Shown: positions 35,545 through 47,247 of the stretch, piece by piece
Position numbering within the stretch: position 1 is the stretch's first letter
Layout of the letters: every line of letters starts with the position of its first letter
Program-made: the position numbers and the translations under genes
Notes under the pieces: generated by a model
The model's input: the letters and a program-made list of their open reading frames with translations, nothing else
What the model was told of the DNA's origin: nothing
The model's database searches: none
Assembly (NCBI RefSeq): GCF_020497125.1
Contig: NC_059077.1
Coordinates: forward strand, 21,894,840-21,958,839
Source: Mauremys mutica
Taxonomy: Eukaryota; Chordata; Testudines; Geoemydidae
Direction: 5' to 3'
Length of the DNA: 64,000 bases

Positions 35545-36290
35545 TCATGTGTATTCCACAAAAGGTGATTCCAAGCTATACCTGTTGGAGGTGGGTAGGA
35601 GTTCACACACACTCTCGAGACGGAGCACAGCCCTACCGAACCCGGCGTCTTCCCTGGTCTGGGAGACGATCGCATAACGCGAGGTGGATGTGTGAATTGA
35701 AGACCATGTGGCAGCCCTGCAAATGTCCTGAATGGGGACATGGGCTAAAAAGGCAGCCGATGAGGTTTGCGCTCTAGTCGAGTGCGCCCTCACAATTGAC
35801 GGCGGAGGAATTCCCGGCAGGTCATAACCAGTACGTATGCATGAGGTGATCCAGTTGGAGAGCCGCTGAGTGGAGATCGGCTGACCCTTCGTGTTCGGCT
35901 GAGGCGATGAACAGCTGCGAAGCCTTCCTGAATGGCTTAGTCTGCTCCAGGTAAAAAGCCAGAGCCCGTCGCGCATCCAGCGTGTGGAGGTGACACTCCT
36001 CACTGGACACTTCGGCCAGAGGACAGGCAGGAAAATATCCTGACCCATGTGGTAGGCGGAGACCACCTTCAGGAGGAACGAAGGATGTGGGCGGAGCTGG
36101 ACCTTATCCTTATGGAACACCATGTATGGGGGCTGGGAGGTCAGGGCCCTGAGTTCTGAGACCCGCCTGGCCGACATGATCAATCGGCCCGGTAGGTGGT
36201 AGGCCTGTAGGCAAATGTCGTGGGCTTTACAGAAGTCCCACAGCTTGAGGGCTTCCAGACAGAGGATCGAGCCCTGCCTTGCCTGTTGAC
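35545..36290 (-). pseudogene. DIRS tyrosine recombinase remnant
   Basis: The minus-strand frame contains RRVSELRALT (first catalytic Arg region), VRAHSTRAQTSSAA (HxxR motif) and ATWSSIHTSTSRYAI (Tyr region), as in DIRS recombinases. It would recombine the circular cDNA into the genome without target duplication. The upstream part of the same frame (to 36471) reads out of frame through the RNase H region, showing a frameshift between the domains. The middle portion around 35900-36030 is divergent or shifted. Confidence 0.8.
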
Positions 36291-36309
36291 GTAAAACATC
36301 GAGGCCGTG

Positions 36310-37400
36310 TTGTCCGTGAGAACCCTGACCACCCTGCCTTCCAGGTGCAAGCAGAAGGTCACACACGCAAGCCAGACCGCCCAGAGCTCCTTGACGTTTA
36401 TGGGGAGGGCCAGGGGGTCCTGTGCTGACCACAGACCTTGGGTCTGAACGTCTCCCACACGGGCTCCCCACCCCAGGTCCGATGCGTCAGACACCAGTTC
36501 CATCGATAGGGACCTGCCTCTGAACGGGACACCACGGAGCATGTTCTCAGGGGAGGACCACCATCGAAGAGAGACTATCACCGGTTCCGGCACAGTGAGG
36601 ATCTTGTCCATCCTGTCTCTGGCCTGGGAGAACACTGAGGCCAACCAGAGCTGGAGGGGTCTCATCCTGAGTCTGGCATGGCGAACCACATATGTGCATG
36701 CTGACATGTGACCCAAGAGCTGGAGACACGCTCTGGCTGTTGTCACCGGAAACCTTGTGCCTGTGTCAATGAGCCCTTTCAGGGTCTCAAACCTGTCTGG
36801 TGGGAGGGAGACCTTGGCCAACATGGCGTCCAGGACTGCCCCAATAAACTCTATGCGTTGTACTGAGACTAATGTAGACTTGGTGTCATTTACCAACAGG
36901 CCCGGAGTAGCGCACATAGACAGAAGGAGCGCCACGTGATCCTGCACCTGTGACCGGGAGCTGCCCTTGACCAGACAGTCGTCCAGATAGGGGAAGATCT
37001 GGACCCCCCCAGTGCCTGAGGTGGGCCGCCACCACAGACATACACATTGTGAATACACTGGGAGCAGTGACCAGGCCAAACAGGAGGACTAAACTGGTAG
37101 TGTTCCTGTCCAACCATGAAACGGAGGAAACACCTGTGCCCATCAAATATACGGAGGTGGAAGATCGAGGGCAGCGTACCAGTCCCCGGGATCCAGAGAG
37201 GGAATGACGGAGGCCAGGGAGACCATGCAAACTTGAGCTTTACCATTTACTGGTTCAGGCCTCACAGGTCCAGAATGGGCCTGAGCTCCTCTTTGGATAA
37301 GAAAATAGCAGGAGTATCATCCCTTGCGTTAGAACTCCGCTGGCACCACTTCCACTGCTCCTAGGCCAAGGAGCCACTCCACCTCCTGCTCGAGCAGGGC
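36310..37400 (-). pseudogene. DIRS reverse transcriptase / RNase H remnant
   Basis: Recognised by VQIFPYLDDCLVKG (catalytic YLDD, aspartates at about 36978-36983), ELVSDASDLGWGARVG (RNase H) and VLTDNTASMFYVNRQG, a DIRS/Pao-like RNase H signature. The N-terminal fingers lie in another frame (LFGLVTAPSVFTMCM, about 37090-37130), so at least one frameshift lies upstream of YLDD. Not functional. Confidence 0.88.
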
Positions 37401-37799
37401 CTCATGAGACGGGTCCCTCCAGGAGGGACGGGAGCAGAGGGTGGTTGGGCAGGGTAGAGGTAAACTGGAGGGTGTAGCCATGGGAGATGGTGCTGAGGAC
37501 CCATTGGTCTGAGAAAAGCATACAACCAGTTGGAGAAGGGAAGCTTTATTGTGGGTGGATCCCTGATGTGAACTGGTAGGTTGCCCTTGGCATACTGTCA
37601 AAACTGCCATTTCCCTGCCTGTTTGCCCTTGGAGGACCCAGGATGGGAGGCAGACCGAGACTGCCTCTACGGGCGTTGGGGGCCACGGTGCGCACTGGTA
37701 CCACTGTGCTGGCCATGGGGCCCGGTGCCACTGCACCTGCTGTGGCACCAGAGTTGCAGGCTGTTTGGCCTGGCTGACCTGACCCATCAATGGACGACT

Positions 37800-38830
37800 A
37801 CGAAGAGAGGCTGGGCTGACGTACAACCTGCCGCTTTCCCTGGACTGGGAGGAGTGGCAGCGCCAGGAGCAGTGTCAACCGCGAGATCGTGATCCCGACG
37901 TGAAGGAACGGTACCAACGGTAGCGGCTGTGCCGCGATCGGCTCCGGTGGGCAGATCCACGACGGCGCTGCACCAGCAATCGAAGCCTGTGTCTGCGGGA
38001 GCAGTGCCATGGTGGGGTCCTGTAGCCAGGAATGGCGTTGACGTTCGTGTCGCGACCGGCTATGATAGCCCCTCTGAGACGAAGGCCTTCGGTGGCATCT
38101 GCCTCGGTTCTGTCGGTGTCCGCTCCTCGAGGCGGAGCAGTGCCTGGAGTCTGTCAGTTGGAACCCAGCCACACATCCTGGTAGGGGTCGACAGCAACCT
38201 GTGTACGGGTACTACGCACGGGACGGTCGCTGAGCAGCGAACAGCGTCGGGAACATTCCCTCAACTGTGACCGGTACCGAGTCGGGGGCAACTGCAGAGA
38301 TCCCAGCAGCGGCTTGCCTCTGGACTGCGGGGTCAACATTGGCAGTGCTCTTGGTACTGGTATGGACAAAAGCATCCTGGGCTGCTTGCAGGGCCTCTGG
38401 CGTGGAGGGAATCCGGACATCCAGGAAAGCCTGCTCCAAATGGGCCAGGCTACTCCGCTTGACCTGAGTCGGAGGCCTAGAGGCTGATGGGGACCGAGGA
38501 CTGCCCAACATGGATCTAGCCTCTCCCCCAGCCTTGCTCCGGTGCCATGGTTTGCCACGCACCGACACCACGGTACCCGGTGCCGACTTGGAGCAGTGTG
38601 CTGGAGTCGGGGGTCAACGCCGACTCCATCAAGATGGCCCAGAGCCTAATCTCTCTCTCTTTTGGTCCGAGGCTTGAGCGACTTGCAAATCTTGCAGCGA
38701 TCGTTGAGATGGGTTTCACCCAAACAGCGTAAACAGTCCGTCTGTGGATCACTCACTGACATTAATTGCCTACAAGTGTTGCACAACTTAAAACCCAGGG
38801 TGCAGGGCATGCCCCGGCCCGCACACACTA
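37800..38830 (-). pseudogene. DIRS gag-like remnant
   Basis: It begins with a cysteine cluster, CNTCRQLMSVSDPQTDCLRC followed by LGETHLNDRCKIC (about 38680-38780), matching the C..C...D....C..CLG..H...C..C start of DIRS gag proteins. It continues as an acidic, then Arg/Ser/His-rich, low-complexity region (38160-38560) in shifted frames. Confidence 0.7.
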
Positions 38831-38909
38831 ACTAAACTACTAACTACAGCTATTATACACTGAACAAAACAAGAGTTCTGGAGAAAGAGCTGCAGCAAAA
38901 CTGGAGCAG

Positions 38910-39125
38910 AGCAGTTCCGAAGCACCTTCACTGGCGGCAAGAAGGAACTGAGGGTGGGTGGAGCACGTAGCACCCCTTATACTGCACCATGGAAGCGCCA
39001 CTCCAGGGGTCACTAGGGGCACTCCCCTATGGATACTGCTAGGGGAAAAACTTCCAACACTGGTGCACGTGGCGAGCATGCACACCTATTGTGGAATACA
39101 CATGAGCAATCACTCGAAGAACTGA
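38910..39125. repeat. DIRS right inverted terminal repeat
   Basis: Its reverse complement reads CTTCGAGTGATTGCTCATGT, then ATTCCACAATAGGTG and GGAAGTTTTTCCCCTAGCAG, matching the left repeat. Confidence 0.8.
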
Positions 39126-40912
39126 GTTTTTGGCTGCAGTTCTTAATTCTGACTACATGGTACCATTCCTTTGGTAAGCTGAACAGGGCAGAGGCTTCTC
39201 TTATGCTGTTCACTGCTCTATTGGGTGCTTCCCACAAGCAGTTAACTGCTGTTTCAGCTTGGGCATTAAGTTGTGGCAGAGAGGACAGGGAAAGAAGCCC
39301 ACCAAGTTGCCATGGGAGCAAAGATGACTTTACTTGTCACTTCAAATAAAACCATGATAGCATATAGGCTTTCCTTGAAGATCATCCAGAAATTGGGCGG
39401 TTTTATGGGAAAGCTATAGGGCCTAGTGGAAACCTCCACCGGTTCAGGTAGAATTTAAAATTACCATAGGGTGCTTATCTAAACTAAACTTTGGTGCCAA
39501 CACAGCCACCAGACTATCATTTTTCTTAGTTTGCCACATTTAGCATCAAACATCATCAGCTATGCAACACTGCAAAACCAAACATGTAAGTATTGATACA
39601 TTGTTCCTCTGATATGGGTTATAATTGATTGTCCAGTAGAGAGCAGATCTTTAACACCACACTAAACACTGAGATGAGGTTCTGATAATTAAAGTGTTTT
39701 AAATAATTCAAGTTCACCAGAGTGGTCACAAAGCCCTCCAGATCCTTCCCTCGCTTGAAGGCATATAAGCAAAGCCAACTATACAGTTGCATCAGTGACC
39801 AATAACCACAATCTCTTATGCCACCAGGTTTTGCTTTTCTCTTTCAAGGCTATTCCTTTCCCCTCCCCTTCTATCCTAACCCAAACAAAGAGTTCATAGG
39901 TCCCCTTCCATACTCTCCTCCAGACTTTATTCCTTCCACTAATGCTTACATCCTACTGCTTACAAGTTCCAAGACTAGTTTTCAATTTTTATTTAACACT
40001 ACTATAAAGAGTAAACTTTTCTTTGAGACTTTTTAATTTAAGTAAGCTGAACCCAGTATTTGGTACAAATTTCTTAGTTTTCCTTTCTCCCCATCCCTTT
40101 TACTAACATTCAGATAATGCTGAAAGGAATGTTTTTTATTTTGAGTTGGTACTTCTCTAGAAGTCCACCACAGAAGCAGGAAGTAATCACTTGGCAACTC
40201 AATATTTAAATTGCTCTGATGTAATATTACCCAGAACCAATAAAGTGAAGCACTTCTATATCTCCATGCATCAAATATACTACAGTTGCTTAGTAGGTGT
40301 GGGGACTGATGTGGTCCAGTTTTAACCCAATATGTTACTGGGAGCACTTTGCCAAGAATCATATCTCCCACTTAATTTAACTTCCAAACTGGCCTAACCA
40401 GATATGTAGACAAAATGTAGATTATTTCCAATTTCATCTATCAGGTTAAAGAAGTGGGTAAATTATCAGGATTAGCCTGAATCAAGGAATTTTTAAAGCT
40501 ATGTAAGACCTGTATCACACCTTGACTTATGTGGCATTTTGGGCTCAATCTGTTCAATCCAACCTTTACTTGAAAAGACAGGACATATGAATGTAAAATA
40601 AATAAATCCATCCATGTTTCACGTTATTATTTATTCCAAGTTAAGTGATGAGAGTTACATTGCCATGATGTTAGTTATCCTAAATAGATAAATTTGTAAA
40701 CCAAGAGCACCAGTTTAAAATGTACAGAGTCCAGGTTTTTAAAAGGTATTAAGGTGCTGCTGCAACACCTAACTAATTTAGGAGCCTAATTCTCATTTTC
40801 AGTCCCATTGACTGTCAATAGCTAAATACTTTGAAAAATCTGGGCCCATGTTTTTAGAGTAATGTGAATGTAAGACAGAATGGGGAGGGGGGAGATGGGG
40901 AAGCTAACCTAC

Positions 40913-40985
40913 CTCCATAAATGTGGTCTATACAATGCAGAGTTATGTCATTTTCTCCTATGATCTTATTCTTAAATTCTGGCTC
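40913..40985 (-). CDS. MTMR12: MTMR12 exon 4 (PH-GRAM-like domain)
   Basis: Seventy-three nt, phase 0 at its 5' end (acceptor ttatag), ending with the first base of a Val codon before gtaggt. It encodes EPEFKNKIIGENDITLHC and then IDHIYG, the middle of the PH-GRAM domain. This exon lies just outside the right end of the DIRS retrotransposon that fills much of intron 4. Confidence 0.92.
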
Positions 40986-42364
40986 CTATAAGACAAAACA
41001 TTTCATGTTATACAAAATTCCTGTCAATAAAGCCCATTATAGTCAAACTAAACAATGGCACCTTCTCATTCGAGAGCTATATCCTATGTATTCGGTAAAG
41101 ATATATTTACTTTAGTGACAAGTAAATATCTATTTTTAACTTATTGGCTTTTCAAAGCTAGAGTAGGAGATTGAACTAGTTTGTATTGCTCCAAATTGTT
41201 TTGTAGTTTTCAGTTATATAATATCTGAAAAGGCAGGCAAAATCTGGTCTGCAGAACTTGTTATTGATAGTGATGTGAGTAAGAAAACCCAAAGTGGTTT
41301 TCAAATCCCACACAAGTTTGCAGGGTTTATAGTTAAAGAGTTTTGCTTGTCAACTGAGCGTATTTATTACAGAAATCAATTATACAAACTTGAAATTAAA
41401 TCATGCTAGCTTTGCAGTCACTTTTTAGACTAGAATTTAATTTTCAGAATGGGCTTAATCTTAGTCTGATGTATTGCCATGCGTATCAAGTATACTATAC
41501 TAGGCTTCTACAAGAAACATACACTACACACATGAGATTAGAATCTTGCTTCAACGAGTTTAATTCATAAAATTAGCTGTACAGAATTTTGGGGGGAGGG
41601 TTTGGCTGAGTAATAGATCTAAAATAACCTTGGGTTTCTGTTCTCAGACACCAACTCAGTGCTTCAGTTCCTAGATTAACCTCAGAAAAAAAGGAAGTCA
41701 TTTTGTTCCAGTGCCACTGAAAAACACTGCTCTGTGAAACCTGCTCAAGTTCAGTATAATTTTTAAGTCACTTTGGCAGATGCATTCTGTTGCTTCTATA
41801 TATTAAGCATAGCAGTAATTAAGTTGATTTTTTGGCATTGACTGTTACAAGTGTAAGTCTTCCAAATAAATGTTTTTAACTGTACTAACTTTAAATTAAA
41901 ATTTGATTTTTTTCCATATGAACTTAATTGTCTAATATGTCTAATTTAGAACAGACACTGAACATGTGTCATGCAGCTATTCACATTCTAGAGACGACTA
42001 ACATTTCTACCAGATTCCAGGTGACAAAAGGTAACAGTTGAGAGTTTCAAAGCCAATAAGGGGATTATTTATTTGTATTGTTGGAGCACTCAAAGGCTCA
42101 ATCAAAGACTGGGATCTCATTGTACAAACATAAGGTCATCCCCACTCTGAAGAGCTCACAGTCGAAGTAAACTAAGTAATAGGGAAGATGTCAATTCCCT
42201 AGACTATTTTGAAGATCTCCTGGGCTGGAGGGGGAAAAAGAGAATAGGAAGAAGGGTGTAAACAGCCAGAATTAGCTAGCTTCAAATCAAGGTTTCTTCA
42301 CAGCTGTGCAAGACCTGTTCAGACAATACCTTGACTTACACATCTTGCAAAGGGTGGTGCAGTG

Positions 42365-42455
42365 GTTGAGGCACTACACTGGGACTTGGGAGACCTTGGT
42401 TCAAGTTCCTTGCTCTACCACAGACTTCCCATGTGACCTTAGGCGAGTCACTTAG
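42365..42455 (+). repeat. MIR-like tRNA SINE
   Basis: Contains GTGCAGTGGTTGAGGCACTA, GACCTTGGTTCAAGTTCCTT (B-box-like GGTTCAAGT) and GTGACCTTAGGCGAGTCACT, the core arrangement of MIR-type SINEs. Confidence 0.75.
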
Positions 42456-42620
42456 CCCATGTCTACACTACAAACTTTGGGCAACGCCAGTTACATTGGC
42501 CTACAGGTGCCAAAGTCTCTATATCGCTCATGCATGTGCATATTTGGCTGCTTATGGCGATGCAGCAAGTACTCACCAAGAGCACTTAGGCTGATGTAAA
42601 GCACTATGGGTAGGTATCCC
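42456..42620. mobile_element. Harbinger-type element left end
   Basis: GCCCATGTCTACACTACAAA resembles the TIRs of other elements here. The right end was not identified. Confidence 0.4.
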
Positions 42621-43118
42621 AGTATGTCATGTGCTGCCATCTAGCATGATGCCTTTTGGGAACATTTCATAATGTGTTGCAAGATAGAAAGGACAAGTGC
42701 TGAGAGATCAGACCTCAACATGCAACTTTCTCTATCCCATAATACCATCCATATCCCATAATTTTCACACTTTATATTAGGGCTGTCAAGGGATTAAAAA
42801 AAACTTAATCGTGATTAACCGCACTGTTAAACAATAATAAAATACCATTTAAATATTTTGGGATATTTTCTACATTTTCAAATATATTGATTTCAATTAC
42901 AACACAGAATACAAAGTGTACAGTGCTTACTTGATATTTATTTTTGATTGCAAGTATTTGCATTGTAAAAAAAAGTAACAGTATTTTTCAATTCACCTAA
43001 TACAAGTATTGTAGTGCAATCTCTTTATCATGAAAGTTGAACATACAAATGTAGAATTATGTACAAAAAAATTTAAAAATAAAATATAAAATTTTAAAGC
43101 CTGCAAGTCCACACAGTC

Positions 43119-43337
43119 CTACTTCTTGTTAAGACAATTGCTCAGACAAACAAGTTTGTTTACATTTGCAGGACATAATACTGCCCAGTTCTTGTTTACA
43201 ATGTCATCTGAAAGTGAGAACAGGCATTCTTGTGGCACTGTTGTAGCCGGAACTGCAAGATATTTACGTGCCAGATGCACTAAACATTCATATGTCCCTT
43301 CATGCTTCAACCACCATTCCAGGGGACATGCATCCAT
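43119..43337 (-). pseudogene. hAT transposase C-terminal (hATC) remnant, left arm
   Basis: A 72-codon open frame with PLEWWLKHEGTYECLVHLAR, KYLAVPATTVPQECLFS, DDIVNKNWAVL and PANVNKLVCL, the hAT family dimerisation domain (W..H...P.L..LA..YL..PA..VP.E..FS). It is separated from the upstream transposase segment by stops. Confidence 0.85.
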
Positions 43338-43429
43338 GCTGATGATGTGTTCTGCTCAATAAGAATCCAAAGCAGCGTGGACCAACATGTTCATTTTCAT
43401 TATGAGTCAGATGCCACCAGCACAAGGTT

Positions 43430-43759
43430 AATTTTCTTTTTCGGTGGTTCAGGTTCTGTAGTTTCCACACTGGAGTGTTGCTCTTTTAAGACTTCTGAAA
43501 GCATGCTCTACACCTCATTCCTCTCAGATTTTGGATGGTACTTCAGATTCTTAAACCTTGGGTCAAGTGTTGTAGCGATCTTTAGAAATCTCACATTGGT
43601 ACCTTCTTTGCGTTTTGTGAAATCTGCAGTGAAAGTTGTTCTGTTTAAGAACACATGTGCTGGGTCATCATCCAAGACAGCTGTAACATGAAATATATGG
43701 CAGAATGAGGATAAAACCGAGCATGGTACATACAATTCTCCCCCAAGGAGTTCAGTCAC
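43430..43759 (-). pseudogene. hAT transposase middle segment remnant
   Basis: Contains KIATTLDPRFKNLKYHPKSE, the conserved LDPRFK motif of ZBED-like hAT transposases, then an in-frame TAG after NEV, and a tail rich in PPKKK. Same strand as the left-arm hATC piece, in the expected order. Confidence 0.85.
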
Positions 43760-43801
43760 AAATTTAATTAACGCATTCTTTTTTTAACGAGCATCATCAG
43801 C

Positions 43802-44020
43802 ATGGAAGCACGTCTTCTGGAATGATGGCCCAAGCATGAAGGAGCATACAAATGTTTAGCATATCTGGCACATAAATACCTTGCAATGCAGGCTACAAAA
43901 GTGCCATGCCAATGCCTGTTCTCACTTTCTGGTGATACTGTAAATAAGAAGAAGGCAGCATTATCTCCTGTAAATGTAAACAAATTTATTTGTCTTAGCG
44001 ATAGGCTGAACAAGAATTAG
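43802..44020 (+). pseudogene. hAT transposase C-terminal remnant, right arm (inverted copy)
   Basis: In the plus frame beginning ATGGAAGCACGT it reads LAYLAHKYLAMQATKVP, CLFSLSGDTVNKKKAALSPV and NVNKFICLSDRLNKN, the inverted counterpart of the left-arm hATC, ending in TAG. TGA replaces the conserved Trp codon near the start, so it is dead. Confidence 0.8.
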
Positions 44021-44320
44021 GACTGAGTGGACTTGTAGGCTCTGAAGTTTCAGTTATGTAACAAAAAAACCCCCAAACACCTACCTTTGTAAGTTGCACT
44101 TTCAGGACAAGGATTGCACTACAGTACTTGTATGAGGTGATTTGAAAAATACTATTTCTTTTGTTTATCATTTTTACAGTGTAAATATTTGTAATAAAAA
44201 ATATACACTTGGATTTCAATTACAACAGAGAATACAATACATATGAAAATGTAGAAAAAACATCCGAACTGTTTTAATAAATTTCAATTGGTATTCTGTT
44301 TAACAGTGCAATTAAAACTG

Positions 44321-44640
44321 CCCTGAGCCTGCCACACCCCACACCCCTCCTGCACTCCCTGCCTGAGCCACCTGCTGCACCCCACACACCAACTCCCTGC
44401 CCTGAGCCCCCTGCCAGACCCTGCACCCCTCAGTGACAGGGAAGGGGCAGCGTTGGGGTGGGGACTTTAGGGAAGGGGGTGGAAAGAGGCAGGGCAAGAG
44501 CGGGGCCTCATAGAAGGGGTGGAGTAGGAGCGGGGCCTGGGGCAGTGAGGGTGGGAGTGTCAGTGATGTGGCCCTTGGGCCAATGCACTATACCTCATGC
44601 GGCCCTTGTGGTCATTTGACTTTGAGACCTCTGGACTAAT
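44321..44640. repeat. GC-rich interspersed element abutting the hAT right end
   Basis: CCTGCACCCC/CTGAGCC low-complexity sequence, then GGGGCCTGGGGCAGTG, ending GATGTGGCCCTTGGGCCAAT and GCGGCCCTTGTGGTCATTTG, phrases typical of a separate interspersed element. No coding. Confidence 0.5.
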
Positions 44641-44831
44641 AGCTCTGTACCTCACAAGGGTTTGAGGATAAAAAGATTGTGGGGCATTCAAACACTATAG
44701 TAATGGGGCCAGATAAGTAACTAAGACTAGACTCTGCTACTCTGGAACCTAAGACTAGACTCTACATTACAAGTTGCACAGGTCTAAATAAAGTTGTATT
44801 TTGTTTTTAACTAAAGAGGTGTTTTTAAGAT

Positions 44832-44992
44832 TTAATTAAACCAGTAAAAGCCCCTGTGTGGACACTCAAATAGATTTAAACTTGACCTATACAGATTCCT
44901 TACCGACTCACAAGGAATGGATATAAACCAGGTTTAAATTTGTTAAAAAGAGTGCCCACAGGGGCTTGCACTGGTCTATTCAAAAGAACGCT
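44832..44992. mobile_element. Hairpin-forming miniature element
   Basis: TTAAACCAGTAAAAGCCCCT then GTGTGGACACTC on the left pairs with GAGTGCCCACAGGGGCTTGC then ACTGGTCTATTCAA on the right. Old non-coding element. Confidence 0.65.
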
Positions 44993-45521
44993 TTTAGTCA
45001 AACCCATCCCCACTTGCAATAACCATAGACTTAATCTTTTCCCTAAAACTTAGGAGTATAATAATATAAAATGCATTATTCTCAGGAACAATTTTCAATA
45101 GTGTGGTAGTAGTTCTAAAACAGGCCATGAGAACTAGAGACTGAGATTTCACCTAGAAACAGGACAGCATTAGTTTTATCATAGCACTCTGTTCTGACTC
45201 TTTGGGACATAACAATTGGTGCTTTTGAGGAGAAAATTGTGACTTCTCACAGAAGAGATGGACTCAAGAAATAAAAGTTCTGTCATGACTGCTGTTGCTA
45301 CTCATTAAGTGCCACAGGGGGTCCTGTGGGGACAGTGAGTGTACAAACTGGGTTTAGTGAGTTTGTGGTGCTCAAGGCTTGCTACAAAGCTTTCCATTTC
45401 ATTTCTTTATAACATTCTCTCTACCAGGGGAGGAAAAAGAGACCGCATAGAAGCAGTGTATATTACTTGCTACTAAGAAGTACATTCACAAGACTTAGCC
45501 AAATGAAGTTTGTCTTCCTAC

Positions 45522-45661
45522 ATTATCATCCGAAGCAGATTCATCACCAAGAAAAGCAATCTTGAAGTTTGTGCAAATGAGTTTCCCGCAGGCTCCACGA
45601 TTTGACCCATCTTCTTGTACACATTTTAATACGGTGTTTGCCTCACAGAGCAGCAATTCAC
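45522..45661 (-). CDS. MTMR12: MTMR12 exon 3 (PH-GRAM-like domain)
   Basis: One hundred forty nt: two bases finish the split Gly codon, then 46 codons, ending in phase 0 before gtagga. The translation runs from ELLLCEANTVLK through GKLICTNFKIAFLGDE, the characteristic start and beta-strand core of a myotubularin PH-GRAM domain. The tail is acidic and serine-rich, as in mammalian MTMR12. Confidence 0.93.
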
Positions 45662-47247
45662 CTGATTGAAATAAACAGTCTTAGCTTGCAGTGTAATGGG
45701 ACATTCTAGATATTAATACACAAAGTCATCTTTCAAACTCCAACTCAGCATTGACTCTGAGTCCAAACTTCCTATGCATTGGTTGGCTGAGTTTACCATG
45801 TCACAGAAGTGCCAGAAAAATCAGAGAAAATGGCTCATGGGACTGATGTCTTCTCACCTAGACATTCTATCTTTAGATTACTGGTTCAAGTTTAAACTCC
45901 AAACCTGATCAATAGCCTTTGAAATGAACTGCTGATCTTAATTTCTAATGGACAAATGTCCATATTAAAATTTGTACCCTTTGGACAGTTACATCTAAGC
46001 AATATATTGAGTTTAGATGTAAAGGTGGGTCCAATCTAAGTGGCTGCTCCAGGTTCAAATTGGAGGCATATTGCTGGAGAAGCTTAAAGTAATGCTGCCT
46101 CCCTGTGCTATAGACAGGGACTTCACTGAGTGTCTTGGGAGATTAAAGCCAACTCCTTTTCATGAAATCAACTCTCAATTATAAATTTTTCTCAGTGTTT
46201 GTAACCTACAGCATTCTAATGCTTTGCATCAATTTCTACCTACACCCTTAATTATCGTAATGATGTTTTGTTTGGGAATCATGACGTGCATTTGATAGGT
46301 TACCAACAGTATACAGATTCTGCAGATACAGAGGATATTCCAAGGGCTTAATATCACATTTGTAAGTGTCATTATGGATCGGTGATGGCCAGAATTAAGC
46401 TCTATACCCCACATGCAAAGACTGACCTCCAGGCTTAATGCTAACTCCACTAGTTTTTGTTGACTTTTTATAGGACACAGGAAAGATTTAAAAGTGGACT
46501 AAAGAGTTTTAAACAGTTGGGCTTGTGCCCTTGCTAACATCTTTATGAAGAATGCAAAGGCCTGAATTTATTTTATTACTGCTACATTCTCCCATTTTTG
46601 TTGGAAAACATTTGGAATATCTCAGGGATGTTTTACTGTGATTCCTAACATCTTAATCAAAGGGGAAAGGGATTATCTTTACCAAAAGCTTTTTATCTAA
46701 AAGGTTAGTTTCTGAAGTTGAATAAAAAAAGTTGTAAAAAAAACGTAAGAGTAATTTTGAACTGTAACTAAAAATATTTTCAATAGCTCAACTTGCACTC
46801 TTTTCTTGAGGTCATTGCATTAGTTCTCCAATCAGGCTTTCAGCCAAAACACAACCTAAAATTTCTAATATTATATATATATGAATATGAGAGAGAGAGA
46901 GAGAGAGAGAGATATTTTCCTAAATTCCTTCTAAGTCTTCTTTATAAAATAAAGAAACGTAAAACATGGGCACAATTCTTTCCCATGCAGGACACCTATA
47001 AACACAGCACTCAAGGTCCAACAGAAATACCAACTTTGCATTTTAGAACAATCCATGCAGATGCAAACAGAACATTCAGCCTGTGTGGTTACTTACCTCA
47101 CATCCACTATTTTACTACTCAAGATACCGATGTCTCTTGAGCGTCTACTGCACCAAACAAACGAGAATATTTTTATATAGCCACATCTTCATGAGAAGAC
47201 ATAATTTTGAATTCTAAATTCAAAAAACAATGCAACACAGCAGTTAC
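45662..47247 (-). other. MTMR12 intron 2
   Basis: AT-rich unique sequence with a GA microsatellite at 46888-46912. Confidence 0.85.
46888..46912. repeat. GA microsatellite
   Basis: About 12 GA dinucleotides. Confidence 0.95.

Larger units (their letters stand above)
35255..39125 (-). mobile_element. DIRS-type tyrosine-recombinase retrotransposon, decayed
   Basis: The plus-strand left end and the reverse complement of the right end match over about 190-220 bp, including GGAAGTTTTTCCCCTAGCAG, CCACAATAGG and CTGGAGTGGC, so the element has inverted terminal repeats. Between them, on the minus strand (the same as MTMR12), are a zinc-knuckle gag-like region, a reverse transcriptase/RNase H with YLDD, and a tyrosine recombinase with HxxR, the DIRS order. 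Frames are broken and the element is shorter than typical 5-6 kb DIRS elements, so it is inactive. Confidence 0.88.
34996..40912 (-). other. MTMR12 intron 4
   Basis: About 5.9 kb, of which about 3.9 kb is the DIRS retrotransposon (35255-39125). The rest is unique; 40735-40856 (AGTCCCATTGACTGTCAATA, CTTTGAAAAATCTGGGCCCA) looks like an old interspersed repeat. Confidence 0.85.
42780..44320. mobile_element. Fold-back hAT transposon with duplicated transposase C-terminus
   Basis: The left end GGGCTGTCAAGGGATTAAAA matches a hAT family I recall from amniotes. The left arm (42780 to about 43345) and right arm (about 43790-44320) are diverged inverted copies over more than 500 bp. Shared blocks include CGCACTGTTAAACA / TGCACTGTTAAACA, TTTCTACATTTTCA, TTTCAATTACAACA and TACAAGTA-TGTAGTGCAATC. 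Each arm carries the hATC dimerisation region, pointing away from the centre in opposite directions. A single middle transposase segment lies between. The right tip is cut by the GC-rich element that follows. Confidence 0.8.
40986..45521 (-). other. MTMR12 intron 3
   Basis: Holds a MIR-like SINE and Harbinger end (42365-42620), the fold-back hAT (42780-44320), a GC-rich element abutting it, and a small hairpin element (44832-44992). The rest is unique. Confidence 0.85.

Noticed and set aside
35187..35777. 196-codon plus-strand open frame
   Set aside because: Antisense shadow across the DIRS terminal repeat and recombinase region, which reads sensibly on the minus strand.
42365..42455. A tRNA gene from the B-box-like GGTTCAAGT
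   Set aside because: No cloverleaf around it; the context is a MIR-type SINE.
46793..47140. 115-codon plus-strand frame
   Set aside because: Crosses the GA microsatellite (Arg-Glu run); no homology features.
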